Notes under the pieces: generated by a model | What the model was told of the DNA's origin: nothing | What the model saw: the letters and a program-made list of their open reading frames with translations, nothing else | Databases searched by the model: none | Part shown: positions 8,197 through 17,117 of the stretch, in pieces | Position numbering within the stretch: the stretch's first letter is position 1 | How the letters are laid out: each line of letters opens with the position of its first letter | Program-made: the position numbers and the translations under genes | Assembly (NCBI GenBank): GCA_030529225.1 | Contig: JAUMXH010000002.1 | Span: 1-64,000 of the forward strand | Source: Bacillota bacterium | GTDB lineage: Bacteria > Bacillota > Clostridia > Peptostreptococcales > Acidaminobacteraceae | Direction: 5' to 3' | DNA length: 64,000 nt

Positions 8197-11100
8197 TTGA
8201 AGTATCAAGTATTTGTTACCAAAAAAGCGGACTTTGATGTGGAGGCGAAAGCCGTCAAAGAGGGTGTGAAGCTCGTCAATCACTACCTGATAGAGAGTCC
8301 CGAAGAGATTGATATCGAGTATTTTGCAAAAAAAGTGCTGGCGGAAGCGACCGTCGACGAGTCCTTTGTCGGAGGGTTCGACTTCTCGCCGTACAAGTTC
8401 GTACTCCCGATCCGGTATTTGCCGGCCCAGTACGATCAGCGGGCGGATTTTGCCGCGCAAGTCCTCGAGACTATGACAGAACTGAGCAATATTCGGGTGA
8501 GAAGCGCAAAGATTTACTGTTTTGATGAGTCCTTCCGCGCAGAGGAGCTCGAGGAGATCAAATCCGAGCTGATCAACCCGATCGAAAATATGGAAGTCAA
8601 ACCGGAGGCCCTGGGCGACTTCGAGTCCGTCATCGACAGCCCGAAGGAACTCAGTCCCATCCGGGAATTGATGGAAGCCGGCGCGGACCTGCAGGCCTTC
8701 ATCGGCGAGAACGGACTGGCGATGTCGATCGAAGACTTGCGCTTCATCATCGACTACTTCAAGTCGGAGGACAGGGCGCCGAACATGCTGGAAATCAAGG
8801 CGCTCGATACCTACTGGTCCGACCACTGCAGGCACAGCACCTTCCAAACGAGGATCAGCGAACTCGTCTATGACAGGGGCGACAAGCTGATTGCAGACAG
8901 TCTGGACGAATACTATCAGGCCAGAAAAGAGCTGAAGCGGGAGGAAAAGCCCGTCTGTCTGATGGACCTTGCGACGATCAACGCCAAGTACCACATCATG
9001 AAGAATCCGGATCACAACATCGATATTTCGGAGGAAATCAACGCCTGCAGCATCAATGTGGACTGCAGGATGCCGGGCGGCGAGAACAGAGAAGCCCTCC
9101 TGATGTTTAAAAATGAGACACACAACCACCCGACCGAGATCGAGCCCTACGGCGGCGCGGCGACCTGTCTGGGCGGGGCCATCCGAGACCCGCTTTCAGG
9201 CAGAAGCTACGTCTACGGCGCGATGCGGGTGAGCGGAGCGGCCGACCCGACGGTCCCGAAAAAGGACACCCTAAAAGGCAAGCTCCCGCAATACAAAATC
9301 TGTAAGGATGCCGCGAAAGGCTATTCTTCTTACGGCAACCAGATCGGTCTGGCAACCGGCTTGGTCAAAGAATTCTACCACGAGGGCTTCCTGGCGAAGC
9401 GCTTTGAGCTCGGCGCGGTCATCGCGGCCTGCCCGAAGGAAAACGTGGTTCGCGAGACGCCGAAAGAGGGCGATTTGGTCCTCCTCCTGGGAGGAAGGAC
9501 CGGCAGGGACGGCATCGGGGGCGCGACGGGTTCTTCCAAGTCGCACACCGACGAGTCTCTCCTCTCTTCGGGCGGAGAGGTGCAAAAGGGAAACCCGCCT
9601 ACCGAGCGTAAGCTGCAGAGGCTCTTTATGGACCCTGTCGCGGCGAAGATGATCCGTCGCTGCAACGACTTCGGGGCCGGAGGTGTCGCGGTCGCAGTCG
9701 GTGAAATCGCCGATTCGATCGACATCGACCTGGACGCGGTGCCGACCAAGTACGACGGGCTCAGCCCGCTCGAAACCGCCATTTCCGAGTCGCAGGAGAG
9801 GATGGCGGTCGTGATTGAGGCAAAGAATCTGGATGCCTTCCGCGCGATCTGCGATCGGGAAAACCTGGAATCTACGGTGATCGCCAAGGTGACAAATACC
9901 GGCAGACTCCGCATGTTCAGCAAGGGAAAGACCGTTCTGGACTTTGCGAGAGAGTTTCTGGACTCGGGCGGAGTGATCGGCGAGCAGAAGCTCGATTTGC
10001 AGCAGAGCAGAGACGGCCTGGCAGACTATTTCAAGCCGTACGGAAGCGAGCTGCACAATGACCTGGCCAAGGAACTCGGCAAATTACAAAACGCCTCTCA
10101 GAAGGGGCTGATTGAGATGTTCGACAGTACCATCGGCACGACCGGCGTCTTTTACCCGCTCGGTGGAGAGAAGCGTCTCAGCCCGAGCGATGTCATGGTC
10201 AACAGAATCCCGCTCGAAGGGCAAGTGACGCAGACAATGAGCGCGATGAGCTTCGGCTACGATCCGGACCTCGCAGTGATTTCGCCGTTCCACGCCGGAT
10301 ACTACGCGGTTCTGCTCTCGATCGGCAAACTGGTGGCGGCGGGCTTTTCGCATCACAGAGCCAAGCTCAGCCTGCAGGAATACTTTGAAAAGCTCGGCAG
10401 AGACGAGAAAAGATGGGGAAAACCCTTCCTGGCCCTCTTGGGCGCAATGAAGGCGCAATTCCTCTTCGATGCCCCTGCGATCGGCGGGAAGGACAGTATG
10501 TCCGGAAGCTTCCATGACATCGACGTTCCACCTTCTATTGTCAGCTTTGCGGTATCCTTCGGAGACGAAAAGCCGATTAAGAACGTGATGGAAAACAAAG
10601 CGTCTTCGCTCTTTATCCTCCTTCCTAAGCTCGACGAGCGGGGCCTTGTAGATGTGGAAGACTTAAAACAAAAATATGACGGCTTGCTCAAGCAAAGAGA
10701 CCGAATTCTGTCTGCAAGGGCGGTCGATAACAAGGGAATTTTGGTGGACCTCTTTGAGATGGCGGTCGGAAACTGCTGCGAGGTGAAACTCGATGCGAAC
10801 GCGCTCGAAACCCTCAGCAGAAAGGCTTATGGGGCCATTCTGATTCAAAGCGACCATGCGGAATGGGGGCAGGCTTTGGGTGCGATTCCAATCGGCAGCG
10901 TCCTTGAAACGAGCGGACGGGATGCGGCTCATTTTTGCGTCGGCGAGACCTCGTATGCGTACGCCGACCTGATGCAAGCCTACACCGGCAAGTTGGAGGG
11001 CGTCTACCCGATCGTGACCGAACACGGGGGCGAGATCGAAGCTCTCAGTTATGATTCCGAAGAACGCTTTACGAGCCTCGTGAAGCACGCAAGGCCGAAG

Positions 11101-11889
11101 GTTTTTATTCCGGTATTCCCGGGAACAAACTGTGAGTTCGACACCGCGAGAGCCTTTGAACGGGCGGGTGCGGAAGCGATCATCGTCGTCTTCAAAAACC
11201 GAAGCACCGCCGATATTCAGGAGTCGATTCTCGCCTATGAGAAGGCGATCAAAGAGGCGCAGATTCTCGCGATTCCGGGAGGATTCAGCGCCGGGGACGA
11301 GCCGGAGGGCAGCGCGAAGTTCATCACCGCGGTGTTCCGAAATCCGAGATTGAAGGATGCGATCAACGAGCTGATCAAGCACAGAGACGGCCTCGCCATC
11401 GGCATTTGCAACGGCTTCCAAGCCTTGATTAAACTCGGTCTCTTCGACAAAGGGGAGGTTTCAGAAATTGACGAAAACAGCCCGACCCTGACCTACAACA
11501 AACTCGGCAGACACATTTCCAATATCGTGAAGGTGAGAGTGGCGTCAAACAAGAGCCCATGGCTGAGCCATGTGAAACCGGGAGACCTCTTTAACGTCGC
11601 GATTTCGCACGGAGAGGGCAGGTTCGTCTGCAACGATGCGATGATGCGGGATCTGATTGCCAATCAGCAAGTCTTCACCCAATACGCGGACGCAAGCGGC
11701 AGGGTGAGCATGGATCCGTATGTGAACCCGAACGGGTCAAAGTTCGGCGTGGAAGGCCTGATCAGCAAGGACGGCAGGGTCTTGGGTAAGATGGGGCACA
11801 CCGAGCGTTACCTGGACGGCCTCTACCTGAATGTGGACGGAACCTTTGATACGGGCCTCTTCCAATCGGGCGTCAACTACTTTAAGTAG
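8197..11889 (+). CDS. purL: Phosphoribosylformylglycinamidine synthase, single chain
   Basis: This 1230-residue enzyme catalyses the fourth step of purine synthesis, converting FGAR, glutamine and ATP to FGAM. It is the large fused form found in many Clostridia, not the PurS/PurQ/PurL set. The synthetase half contains the ETHNHPTEIEPYGGAATCLGG substrate region split across residues 305-330 and the FGAGG loop. The C-terminal class-I glutamine amidotransferase begins near residue 968, with nucleophile Cys1071 in GICNGFQ. The start is TTG at 8197, supported by AAGGAGGG five bases upstream. purE follows at 55 bases and argS directly after that, so the three probably form one transcript. Length agrees with the clade. 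Confidence 0.97.
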   Translation: MKYQVFVTKKADFDVEAKAVKEGVKLVNHYLIESPEEIDIEYFAKKVLAEATVDESFVGGFDFSPYKFVLPIRYLPAQYDQRADFAAQVLETMTELSNIRVRSAKIYCFDESFRAEELEEIKSELINPIENMEVKPEALGDFESVIDSPKELSPIRELMEAGADLQAFIGENGLAMSIEDLRFIIDYFKSEDRAPNMLEIKALDTYWSDHCRHSTFQTRISELVYDRGDKLIADSLDEYYQARKELKREEKPVCLMDLATINAKYHIMKNPDHNIDISEEINACSINVDCRMPGGENREALLMFKNETHNHPTEIEPYGGAATCLGGAIRDPLSGRSYVYGAMRVSGAADPTVPKKDTLKGKLPQYKICKDAAKGYSSYGNQIGLATGLVKEFYHEGFLAKRFELGAVIAACPKENVVRETPKEGDLVLLLGGRTGRDGIGGATGSSKSHTDESLLSSGGEVQKGNPPTERKLQRLFMDPVAAKMIRRCNDFGAGGVAVAVGEIADSIDIDLDAVPTKYDGLSPLETAISESQERMAVVIEAKNLDAFRAICDRENLESTVIAKVTNTGRLRMFSKGKTVLDFAREFLDSGGVIGEQKLDLQQSRDGLADYFKPYGSELHNDLAKELGKLQNASQKGLIEMFDSTIGTTGVFYPLGGEKRLSPSDVMVNRIPLEGQVTQTMSAMSFGYDPDLAVISPFHAGYYAVLLSIGKLVAAGFSHHRAKLSLQEYFEKLGRDEKRWGKPFLALLGAMKAQFLFDAPAIGGKDSMSGSFHDIDVPPSIVSFAVSFGDEKPIKNVMENKASSLFILLPKLDERGLVDVEDLKQKYDGLLKQRDRILSARAVDNKGILVDLFEMAVGNCCEVKLDANALETLSRKAYGAILIQSDHAEWGQALGAIPIGSVLETSGRDAAHFCVGETSYAYADLMQAYTGKLEGVYPIVTEHGGEIEALSYDSEERFTSLVKHARPKVFIPVFPGTNCEFDTARAFERAGAEAIIVVFKNRSTADIQESILAYEKAIKEAQILAIPGGFSAGDEPEGSAKFITAVFRNPRLKDAINELIKHRDGLAIGICNGFQALIKLGLFDKGEVSEIDENSPTLTYNKLGRHISNIVKVRVASNKSPWLSHVKPGDLFNVAISHGEGRFVCNDAMMRDLIANQQVFTQYADASGRVSMDPYVNPNGSKFGVEGLISKDGRVLGKMGHTERYLDGLYLNVDGTFDTGLFQSGVNYFK

Positions 11890-11944
11890 CGGAGCGGAAG
11901 AGGAGCGATTTGACAGATAAACCATCGTGTGTAAGGAGAAACAA

Positions 11945-12424
11945 ATGAAAGTGAGTATGTTAATGGGTTCCGACTCGGATTTTGAAGTCGCGAAAGTCGG
12001 AATAGAAACCCTCAAAGACTTCGGTGTGGCGGTTGACGTGAAGGTGCTCTCGGCGCACAGGACGCCGGTGCAAACCCACGACTATATCAAAGAGGCGGAG
12101 AAAAGCGGGACTGAGGTCTTCATCGCCCTCGCCGGTAAAGCGGCCCACCTGGCCGGAGCCGTCGCTGCGGGAACGATACGCCCGGTGATTGGAGTGCCGA
12201 TCAAATCGAGCCACCTGGGCGGCTTGGAAGCCCTTCTTTCGACCGTGGAAATGCCGAGCGGCGTGCCGGTCGCGACCGTGGCGATCAACGGCGCACAAAA
12301 CGCAGCGCTCCTTGCGGTACAAATGCTTGCCAACAAGTATCCGGAACTCGACGAGAAGTTGAGAGCCTACAAGGCGAAGATGGAGCGAGAAGTCCTCGCC
12401 AAGAACCCGATCATGGAGGGCTAG
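11945..12424 (+). CDS. purE: N5-carboxyaminoimidazole ribonucleotide mutase PurE
   Basis: PurE (159 residues) interconverts N5-CAIR and CAIR in purine synthesis. The N-terminal MGSDSDF phosphate-binding motif, VLSAHRTP and the ALAGKAAHLAG region are all present. The ATG at 11945 has AAGGAG seven bases upstream and places MKVSMLMGSDSD at the N-terminus, as in homologues. The stop codon TAG is followed directly by the argS start (TAG-ATG), so translation is probably coupled. purK is absent here, so the type of PurE (class I or class II) cannot be settled from context. Confidence 0.96.
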   Translation: MKVSMLMGSDSDFEVAKVGIETLKDFGVAVDVKVLSAHRTPVQTHDYIKEAEKSGTEVFIALAGKAAHLAGAVAAGTIRPVIGVPIKSSHLGGLEALLSTVEMPSGVPVATVAINGAQNAALLAVQMLANKYPELDEKLRAYKAKMEREVLAKNPIMEG

Positions 12425-14122
12425 ATGGAACTCAAACAAAAGATTGCAGCCTGTATTGCCAAGCAGCTCAGCAGCTTGAGCGAGGCCGAGATTGAGAAAA
12501 TGCTCGAAGTTCCGAAGAACAAGGAGATGGGAGACTACGCCTTCCCTTGTTTCCGACTGGCCAAGGAGCTCAAAAAAGCGCCCAACCTGATTGCAGCCGA
12601 GCTTGCCGAAAACTTGAACGACGAACTCTTTGAGAGCGTGGTCGCGACCGGGGGCTACGTGAACTGTAAACTCAAGTCTTCCGCCTTTGCGCGCGAGCTC
12701 TTCAGCCTGCTCGCGGAGAAGGGAGAGGCCTACGGAGACAGCGACTTGGGCAAGGGCGAGACCGTCATCGTCGAGTTCAGCTCGGCCAACATCGCCAAAC
12801 CCTTCCACATCGGTCACCTCAGGAGCACGATGATCGGAAACTCCCTGAACCGAATCTACCGCGCGATGGGTTACAAGACCGTCGCAATCAACCACCTGGG
12901 CGATTACGGCACCCAGTTCGGAAAGCTGATTTCGGCGTTTAAACGCTGGGGAGACAGGGAGAAGATTGAGCAGGACCCGATCGAACAATTCCTGCAGCTC
13001 TATGTGAAGTTTCACGAGGAAGCCGAACGCGATGAGAGCCTGAACGACGAGGCGAGGGCCTACTTTAAGGCGCTGGAAGACGGCGACGAAGAGGCTTACA
13101 AGCTCTGGTCTTGGATTAGAGAGCTTTCTCTGCAAGAATTTATGAAGGTCTACAAGGAGCTGGATGTCAGCTTTGATTCCTACAAGGGCGAGGCCTTCTT
13201 TTCGGACAAAATGGACGAGGTTTTGCAGATTTTAAGAGACAAACAAATTGTAAAGAACGACGGCGGCGCGGAGATTGTCGACCTTTCGGCCTACAACATG
13301 CCGAACGCACTGATCACAAAGTCCGACGGTTCCACCCTGTATATCACGCGCGACCTTGCGGCCGCAATCTACAGGATCCGCGAATATCAGTTCAAGAAGA
13401 ACATCTATGTGGTCGCCTATCAACAGGACCTCCACTTTAAGCAGTGGTTTAAAATCCTCGACTTGATGGGCTTTGCCGAGGCGAAGGACTGCGAGCATGT
13501 GAACTTCGGGATGATTTCCCTTGAAGAAGGCACCCTCTCTACCAGAAAGGGAAGGGTCGTGACCCTCGAATCCGTTCTGCAAAAAGCTTACGAGATGGCG
13601 CTCAAAATCATAGATGAAAAGAATCCGGAGCTCGAGAACAAAGACGAAATCGCGAAGATGGTCGGCTATGGAGCGATCGTGTTCCAAGACCTCTTCAACC
13701 AGCGAGTCAAGGACTACACCTTCAGTTGGGAGAAGGCCCTCTCGTTTGAAGGAGAATCTGCACCTTATGTGCAGTACGCGCACGCGAGATGCAACACCCT
13801 GATTGAAAAATCCGGCATAGACCCGAACTTTGAGGAAATAGACCTCACCCTTTTGGAAGACGAGGCTTCGCAAGACTTGATCAAGTGCCTGCTTGACTTT
13901 GCGCGCACCGTTCAGAGCACGATGGAGGCCAACGAGCCGTCAAGAATCACCAGATACAGCGTGGAGCTCGCGACCGCATTCAACAAGTTCTACCAGGCGA
14001 ACAAGATTAACGTGGACGATGCCGAGCTGAAAAAGGCGAGAGTCGCCCTCACGAAGGCGACCAGACAGGTCCTTAAAAAGGCACTTTACCTAATCGGAAT
14101 CAAGGCGCCTGACAGGATGTAA
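12425..14122 (+). CDS. argS: Arginyl-tRNA synthetase
   Basis: This 565-residue class I synthetase charges tRNA-Arg. An N-terminal additional domain (about 1-90) precedes the catalytic Rossmann fold with the signature HIGH at residues 128-131 (PFHIGHLRS). The KMSKS loop is replaced by the STRKGRVV form usual for ArgRS. The C-terminal DALR anticodon-binding domain ends in the typical LYLIGIKAPDRM. It has no ribosome site of its own beyond the end of purE (GGAGGG within the final purE codons), which indicates translational coupling. Pairing argS with purL-purE is unusual. Confidence 0.97.
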   Translation: MELKQKIAACIAKQLSSLSEAEIEKMLEVPKNKEMGDYAFPCFRLAKELKKAPNLIAAELAENLNDELFESVVATGGYVNCKLKSSAFARELFSLLAEKGEAYGDSDLGKGETVIVEFSSANIAKPFHIGHLRSTMIGNSLNRIYRAMGYKTVAINHLGDYGTQFGKLISAFKRWGDREKIEQDPIEQFLQLYVKFHEEAERDESLNDEARAYFKALEDGDEEAYKLWSWIRELSLQEFMKVYKELDVSFDSYKGEAFFSDKMDEVLQILRDKQIVKNDGGAEIVDLSAYNMPNALITKSDGSTLYITRDLAAAIYRIREYQFKKNIYVVAYQQDLHFKQWFKILDLMGFAEAKDCEHVNFGMISLEEGTLSTRKGRVVTLESVLQKAYEMALKIIDEKNPELENKDEIAKMVGYGAIVFQDLFNQRVKDYTFSWEKALSFEGESAPYVQYAHARCNTLIEKSGIDPNFEEIDLTLLEDEASQDLIKCLLDFARTVQSTMEANEPSRITRYSVELATAFNKFYQANKINVDDAELKKARVALTKATRQVLKKALYLIGIKAPDRM

Positions 14123-14151
14123 GAGTATCCCCGAACAGCGGAGGAAGACGC

Positions 14152-15153
14152 ATGAATTATATCGGCTCAAAGTATTCTTTAATCGACTTTTTAGAAACCA
14201 CCATGACTGAAGTGACAGGATACCGGCCGAGCCATCCGTTTGTGTTCGGGGACTTGTTCGCCGGAACCGGCATTGTGGGGCAAACCTTTAAAAGCAAGGG
14301 TTGCAAGGTCATTTCAAATGATATTCAGTACTACAGCTATGTTATCAACAGGCATCTGATCGGAAATGTTCCCAAACTGAATGCCGGTTTGCTCGATCAT
14401 CTGAACGCCCTTGCCCCCGTCCAAGGTTTTCTCTATCAAAACTACTGTGAGGGATCGGGATCGGGCAGAAACTATTTCACTGACTATAACGGCATGAAGT
14501 GCGATGCGATCAGAATGGAAATCGAGCGGCTTTACCGCACCGGTGAAATCGATGCAAATCTGTACTTTTACTACTTGGCGAGCCTCATCCATTCCATCGA
14601 CAAGTATGCCAACACCGCTTCGGTCTACGGCGCCTTTTTAAAGCACATCAAAAAGTCCGCACAGAGAGAGTTTCGTTTGGAGCTGCTTCCGGTGGTTCCG
14701 GGACCTGTGGGCGAGGTGTATAACGAAGATGTCAACCGCCTGATTACCAAAGTCGGCGGCGATGTCCTCTACCTGGATCCCCCTTACAATGAGAGGCAGT
14801 ATTGCTCCAACTACCACGTTCTGGAGACCATCGCCCGCTACGACAACCCCGAACTCCGCGGCCTGACCGGCCAGCGCGACTCCGCCGAACAAAAGAGCAG
14901 CTACTGCTCCAAGCGCAGGGTTGCGGAGAGCTTCGAGGATCTGATTCGGAATGCGGGGTTCCCCTACATCTTCCTGAGTTACAACAACGAGGGCCTGATG
15001 AGCTCGGACACGGTTCGGGAGATCATGTCCCGATACGGGGAATACCGCGTCTTCAGCAAGGAGTATCGGCGCTTCAAGGCGGATAAGGAGGGCAGGAGAA
15101 GGCGGAGATCCGACTCCACCAAGGAGTTCCTGCACTGCCTGGTCAAACAATAG
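14152..15153 (+). CDS. Orphan D12-class DNA adenine methyltransferase
   Basis: This 333-residue protein is an N6-adenine methyltransferase of the D12/Dam-like class. It begins MNYIGSK, as that class does, and carries the SAM-binding motif DLFAGTG at residues 34-40 and the catalytic DPPYNERQY at 209-217. The C-terminus is strongly basic (KEGRRRRRS), probably for DNA contact. GGAGGAAG precedes the ATG. No restriction endonuclease or specificity gene is next to it, and a terminator follows. It could be a regulatory orphan methylase or the survivor of a restriction-modification system; the recognition site cannot be deduced. Confidence 0.85.
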   Translation: MNYIGSKYSLIDFLETTMTEVTGYRPSHPFVFGDLFAGTGIVGQTFKSKGCKVISNDIQYYSYVINRHLIGNVPKLNAGLLDHLNALAPVQGFLYQNYCEGSGSGRNYFTDYNGMKCDAIRMEIERLYRTGEIDANLYFYYLASLIHSIDKYANTASVYGAFLKHIKKSAQREFRLELLPVVPGPVGEVYNEDVNRLITKVGGDVLYLDPPYNERQYCSNYHVLETIARYDNPELRGLTGQRDSAEQKSSYCSKRRVAESFEDLIRNAGFPYIFLSYNNEGLMSSDTVREIMSRYGEYRVFSKEYRRFKADKEGRRRRRSDSTKEFLHCLVKQ

Positions 15154-15164
15154 AACACAAAAAA

Positions 15165-15211
15165 AGATGCCCCCTGCGGAATGCAGACGAGCATCTGTAA
15201 TCTGTTTTTTT
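15165..15211 (+). terminator. terminator after methylase gene
   Basis: Nested hairpin with outer arms AGATGC/GCATCT and inner CTGC/GCAG, followed within a few bases by a run of T residues (15204-15211). It may serve both convergent genes. Confidence 0.75.
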
Positions 15212-15238
15212 GTGTTGTTTCAGAAGAGCCTATATAGC

Positions 15239-16177
15239 TTATTGTTCTACATAAACACTCGGATCTACGGCCTTTTCGTTGTCCATAATGAAAGGTTTTG
15301 CGGTGCTTGGATCATAAAAGTGCTTATATTTTTTATAAAGATAGCGATATACATCTTCTTTTTGATTAAATTTCAAAGCTTGATACGGTTCTTGGAAAGA
15401 CAGTTTTTCCACAAAAAGATACTTGCCCTCGTGCTCGACCATAATGCCCACATGTCCGATGAAGAGGACGTCGCCATCCAGGTTGTCATGCAGCACCAAC
15501 GAGACCATCCTCGCCTTGTCGTTGAATTTGAACTTCGCGAGGTGTTCCTCCATCTTCTTTGCGTGAACGCTCACATCCTTCGTCGTCTCAGTCTTCACCT
15601 GTGAGAAGAGTGTTTTGAATTTTTTAGTATTTGCCTCGTCAAAAATCTTACCGTTTTTGATTGCGCTCAAATCAAAGACCAAAAGGGCATCGTCGATCTC
15701 GCCCTCGGTGACCTCAATGTCATCTTTTAAAAGCAGATAGCTGTTCAAGCGGCAGTTCGTGCCGATGAACTCGCCCTTTTTCGAGGCCCAGAGCGCGTCC
15801 AGCTTCTCCAAGTCGTACTGCGCCTCATCCTTTTCTTTAAAGGCCCCGGTCAGTCCGGTGTTCTCCACCGCATCGTTGTACTCGGCAACCCTTCCCAGGA
15901 AGGCATCCACGCTCTCCTCGCTCAGGACGCTCTTCAAGGCTTCCTTTACCTCTTGAAAGCTCGCCTCGTCGCCCATGTTGGAATACAGAATCGTGTCCTT
16001 GTCCTGCTTGCTCTCTTCTGCCGTATTCTCTTCCTCCTTGCCCGTTTCGCCCTGCTCCCGTTCCGTCACCTGTCCTTCCTTTGCGCCGTCCGAAGGCGTA
16101 TCCGCAGGCTTGCCCGCCTGACAAGAGACCAGGAACACGCTGAGTGCCAAGGTCATAGCCACCAATATCTTTTTCAT
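15239..16177 (-). CDS. Lipoprotein, DUF4300-like
   Basis: This 312-residue lipoprotein has an N-terminal MKKILVAMTLAL signal with a lipobox ending at Cys19 (LVSC). A charged Glu/Lys/Thr-rich linker (about 20-65) follows, then a globular domain beginning DTILYSNMGDEAS. The pattern YSN...IGTNCRLNSYLLL...LLVFDLSAI...HVGIMVE resembles the DUF4300 family of Firmicutes lipoproteins, whose function is unknown; this assignment is from memory. The ATG at 16177 has GGAGGTAAGG upstream, and a longer frame would bury the signal peptide. It is divergent from the nitroreductase. Confidence 0.75.
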   Translation of the reverse strand: MKKILVAMTLALSVFLVSCQAGKPADTPSDGAKEGQVTEREQGETGKEEENTAEESKQDKDTILYSNMGDEASFQEVKEALKSVLSEESVDAFLGRVAEYNDAVENTGLTGAFKEKDEAQYDLEKLDALWASKKGEFIGTNCRLNSYLLLKDDIEVTEGEIDDALLVFDLSAIKNGKIFDEANTKKFKTLFSQVKTETTKDVSVHAKKMEEHLAKFKFNDKARMVSLVLHDNLDGDVLFIGHVGIMVEHEGKYLFVEKLSFQEPYQALKFNQKEDVYRYLYKKYKHFYDPSTAKPFIMDNEKAVDPSVYVEQ

Positions 16178-16229
16178 CCTTACCTCCAAAATAAAATACT
16201 CCCGACGCGTTTGCGCCCGTGTGTCCTCC

Positions 16230-16257
16230 ATCATACTAAAAAAAACTTAAAAATCAA
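16230..16257 (-). promoter_or_regulatory. promoter of DUF4300-like lipoprotein gene
   Basis: On the minus strand TTGATT (complement of 16252-16257) and TATGAT (complement of 16230-16235) are spaced by 16 bases. Confidence 0.6.
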
Positions 16258-16328
16258 GCTCTTATTTTCTTACAAGTATCTTACTTTTTGCCACACCCCG
16301 CTCCGGATAGCCCCTCTGATTTTCATTC

Positions 16329-16357
16329 TTGATTTTTTGCGTGAAAACCCGCATAAT
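16329..16357 (+). promoter_or_regulatory. promoter of nitroreductase gene
   Basis: TTGATT (16329-16334) and CATAAT (16352-16357) are spaced by 17 bases, about 100 bases before the gene. It is divergent from the lipoprotein promoter. Confidence 0.6.
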
Positions 16358-16458
16358 TTACATATTAAAAACGGAGATACCGGAAACGGAACGTGACCCG
16401 GCCGGGGCCGCCACAGTAAGGCGGAAGGCGAAACGAGCGACCAAAGGAGGTGCTTAGT

Positions 16459-16998
16459 ATGGAATTTAAAGAGTTGACGACCCTGAGAAGGTCTTGCAGG
16501 AACTTTAAAGAAGGGATGCGAATCGATGACGCGCTGTTAAGGGAACTGGTGGAGCTGGCGAATCAGGCGCCCTCTTGGAAAAATACCCAAAGTTCAAGGT
16601 ACCACATTGTAAGCTCGCCCGAGCTCGTCGAGAGAATCAAAACGGAAACCCTGCCCGAGTACAATCAGAACACGTCAAAGAACGCCGCGGCCTATGTGGT
16701 CACGAGCTTTGTCAAGAATACCGTGGGATTCGACAAGGACGGCAATTTGATTAACGAACTCGGAAATGGTTGGGGCATCTACGATTTGGGCCTTCACAAT
16801 ATGAACTTCATCCTGGCCGCTAAAGACAGGGGCATCGACAGCCTGATCCTGGGTCTGAGGGATGTGGACAAAATCAGAGAGATTCTGCATATTTCGGAAG
16901 CGGAGACCATTGTCAGCGTGATCGCCCTCGGGTATCAGGAAGAACAAAAAAGCAAACCGGTGAGAAAATCGGTGGACGAGCTTGCCAAAGTATACTGA
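16459..16998 (+). CDS. Nitroreductase-family flavoprotein
   Basis: This 179-residue FMN-dependent oxidoreductase of the nitroreductase superfamily has the N-terminal FMN-phosphate motif TLRRSCRNFKEG, the NQAPSWKNTQSSRYH region (about residues 35-49), and a C-terminal IVSVIALGYQEE followed by a KPVRKSVDEL tail typical of the fold. ATG at 16459 is preferred over an upstream GTG because AAAGGAGGT ends eight bases before it. The natural substrate is unknown; such enzymes reduce nitro compounds, quinones or flavins with NAD(P)H. It is a monocistronic unit with a clear terminator. Confidence 0.88.
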   Translation: MEFKELTTLRRSCRNFKEGMRIDDALLRELVELANQAPSWKNTQSSRYHIVSSPELVERIKTETLPEYNQNTSKNAAAYVVTSFVKNTVGFDKDGNLINELGNGWGIYDLGLHNMNFILAAKDRGIDSLILGLRDVDKIREILHISEAETIVSVIALGYQEEQKSKPVRKSVDELAKVY

Positions 16999-17002
16999 TC
17001 GG

Positions 17003-17026
17003 AAAGAGGGGAAAGCCCCTCTTTTT
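17003..17026 (+). terminator. terminator of nitroreductase gene
   Basis: Perfect hairpin AGAGGGG/CCCCTCT with an AAAG loop followed by TTTT. Confidence 0.9.
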
Positions 17027-17030
17027 CAAG

Positions 17031-17088
17031 TTTTTAATGGTTTTTTAAGCATTTTTTAAGAATTATTTTCAGGTTTTTGTGTTACTAT
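17031..17088 (+). promoter_or_regulatory. activator-type promoter with four phased 11-bp repeats
   Basis: T-tracts repeat every 11 bases: TTTTTAATGGT (17031), TTTTTAAGCAT (17042), TTTTTAAGAAT (17053) and a weaker copy at 17064. They are followed by the extended -10 TGTTACTAT (17080-17088). There is no good -35 element. Direct repeats with 11-base pitch are typical of OmpR-family response-regulator sites or of intrinsically bent DNA. It drives the large envelope operon starting at 17118. Confidence 0.6.
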
Positions 17089-17117
17089 GTTATCACAGTA
17101 GACAAAAGGAGGACGAA

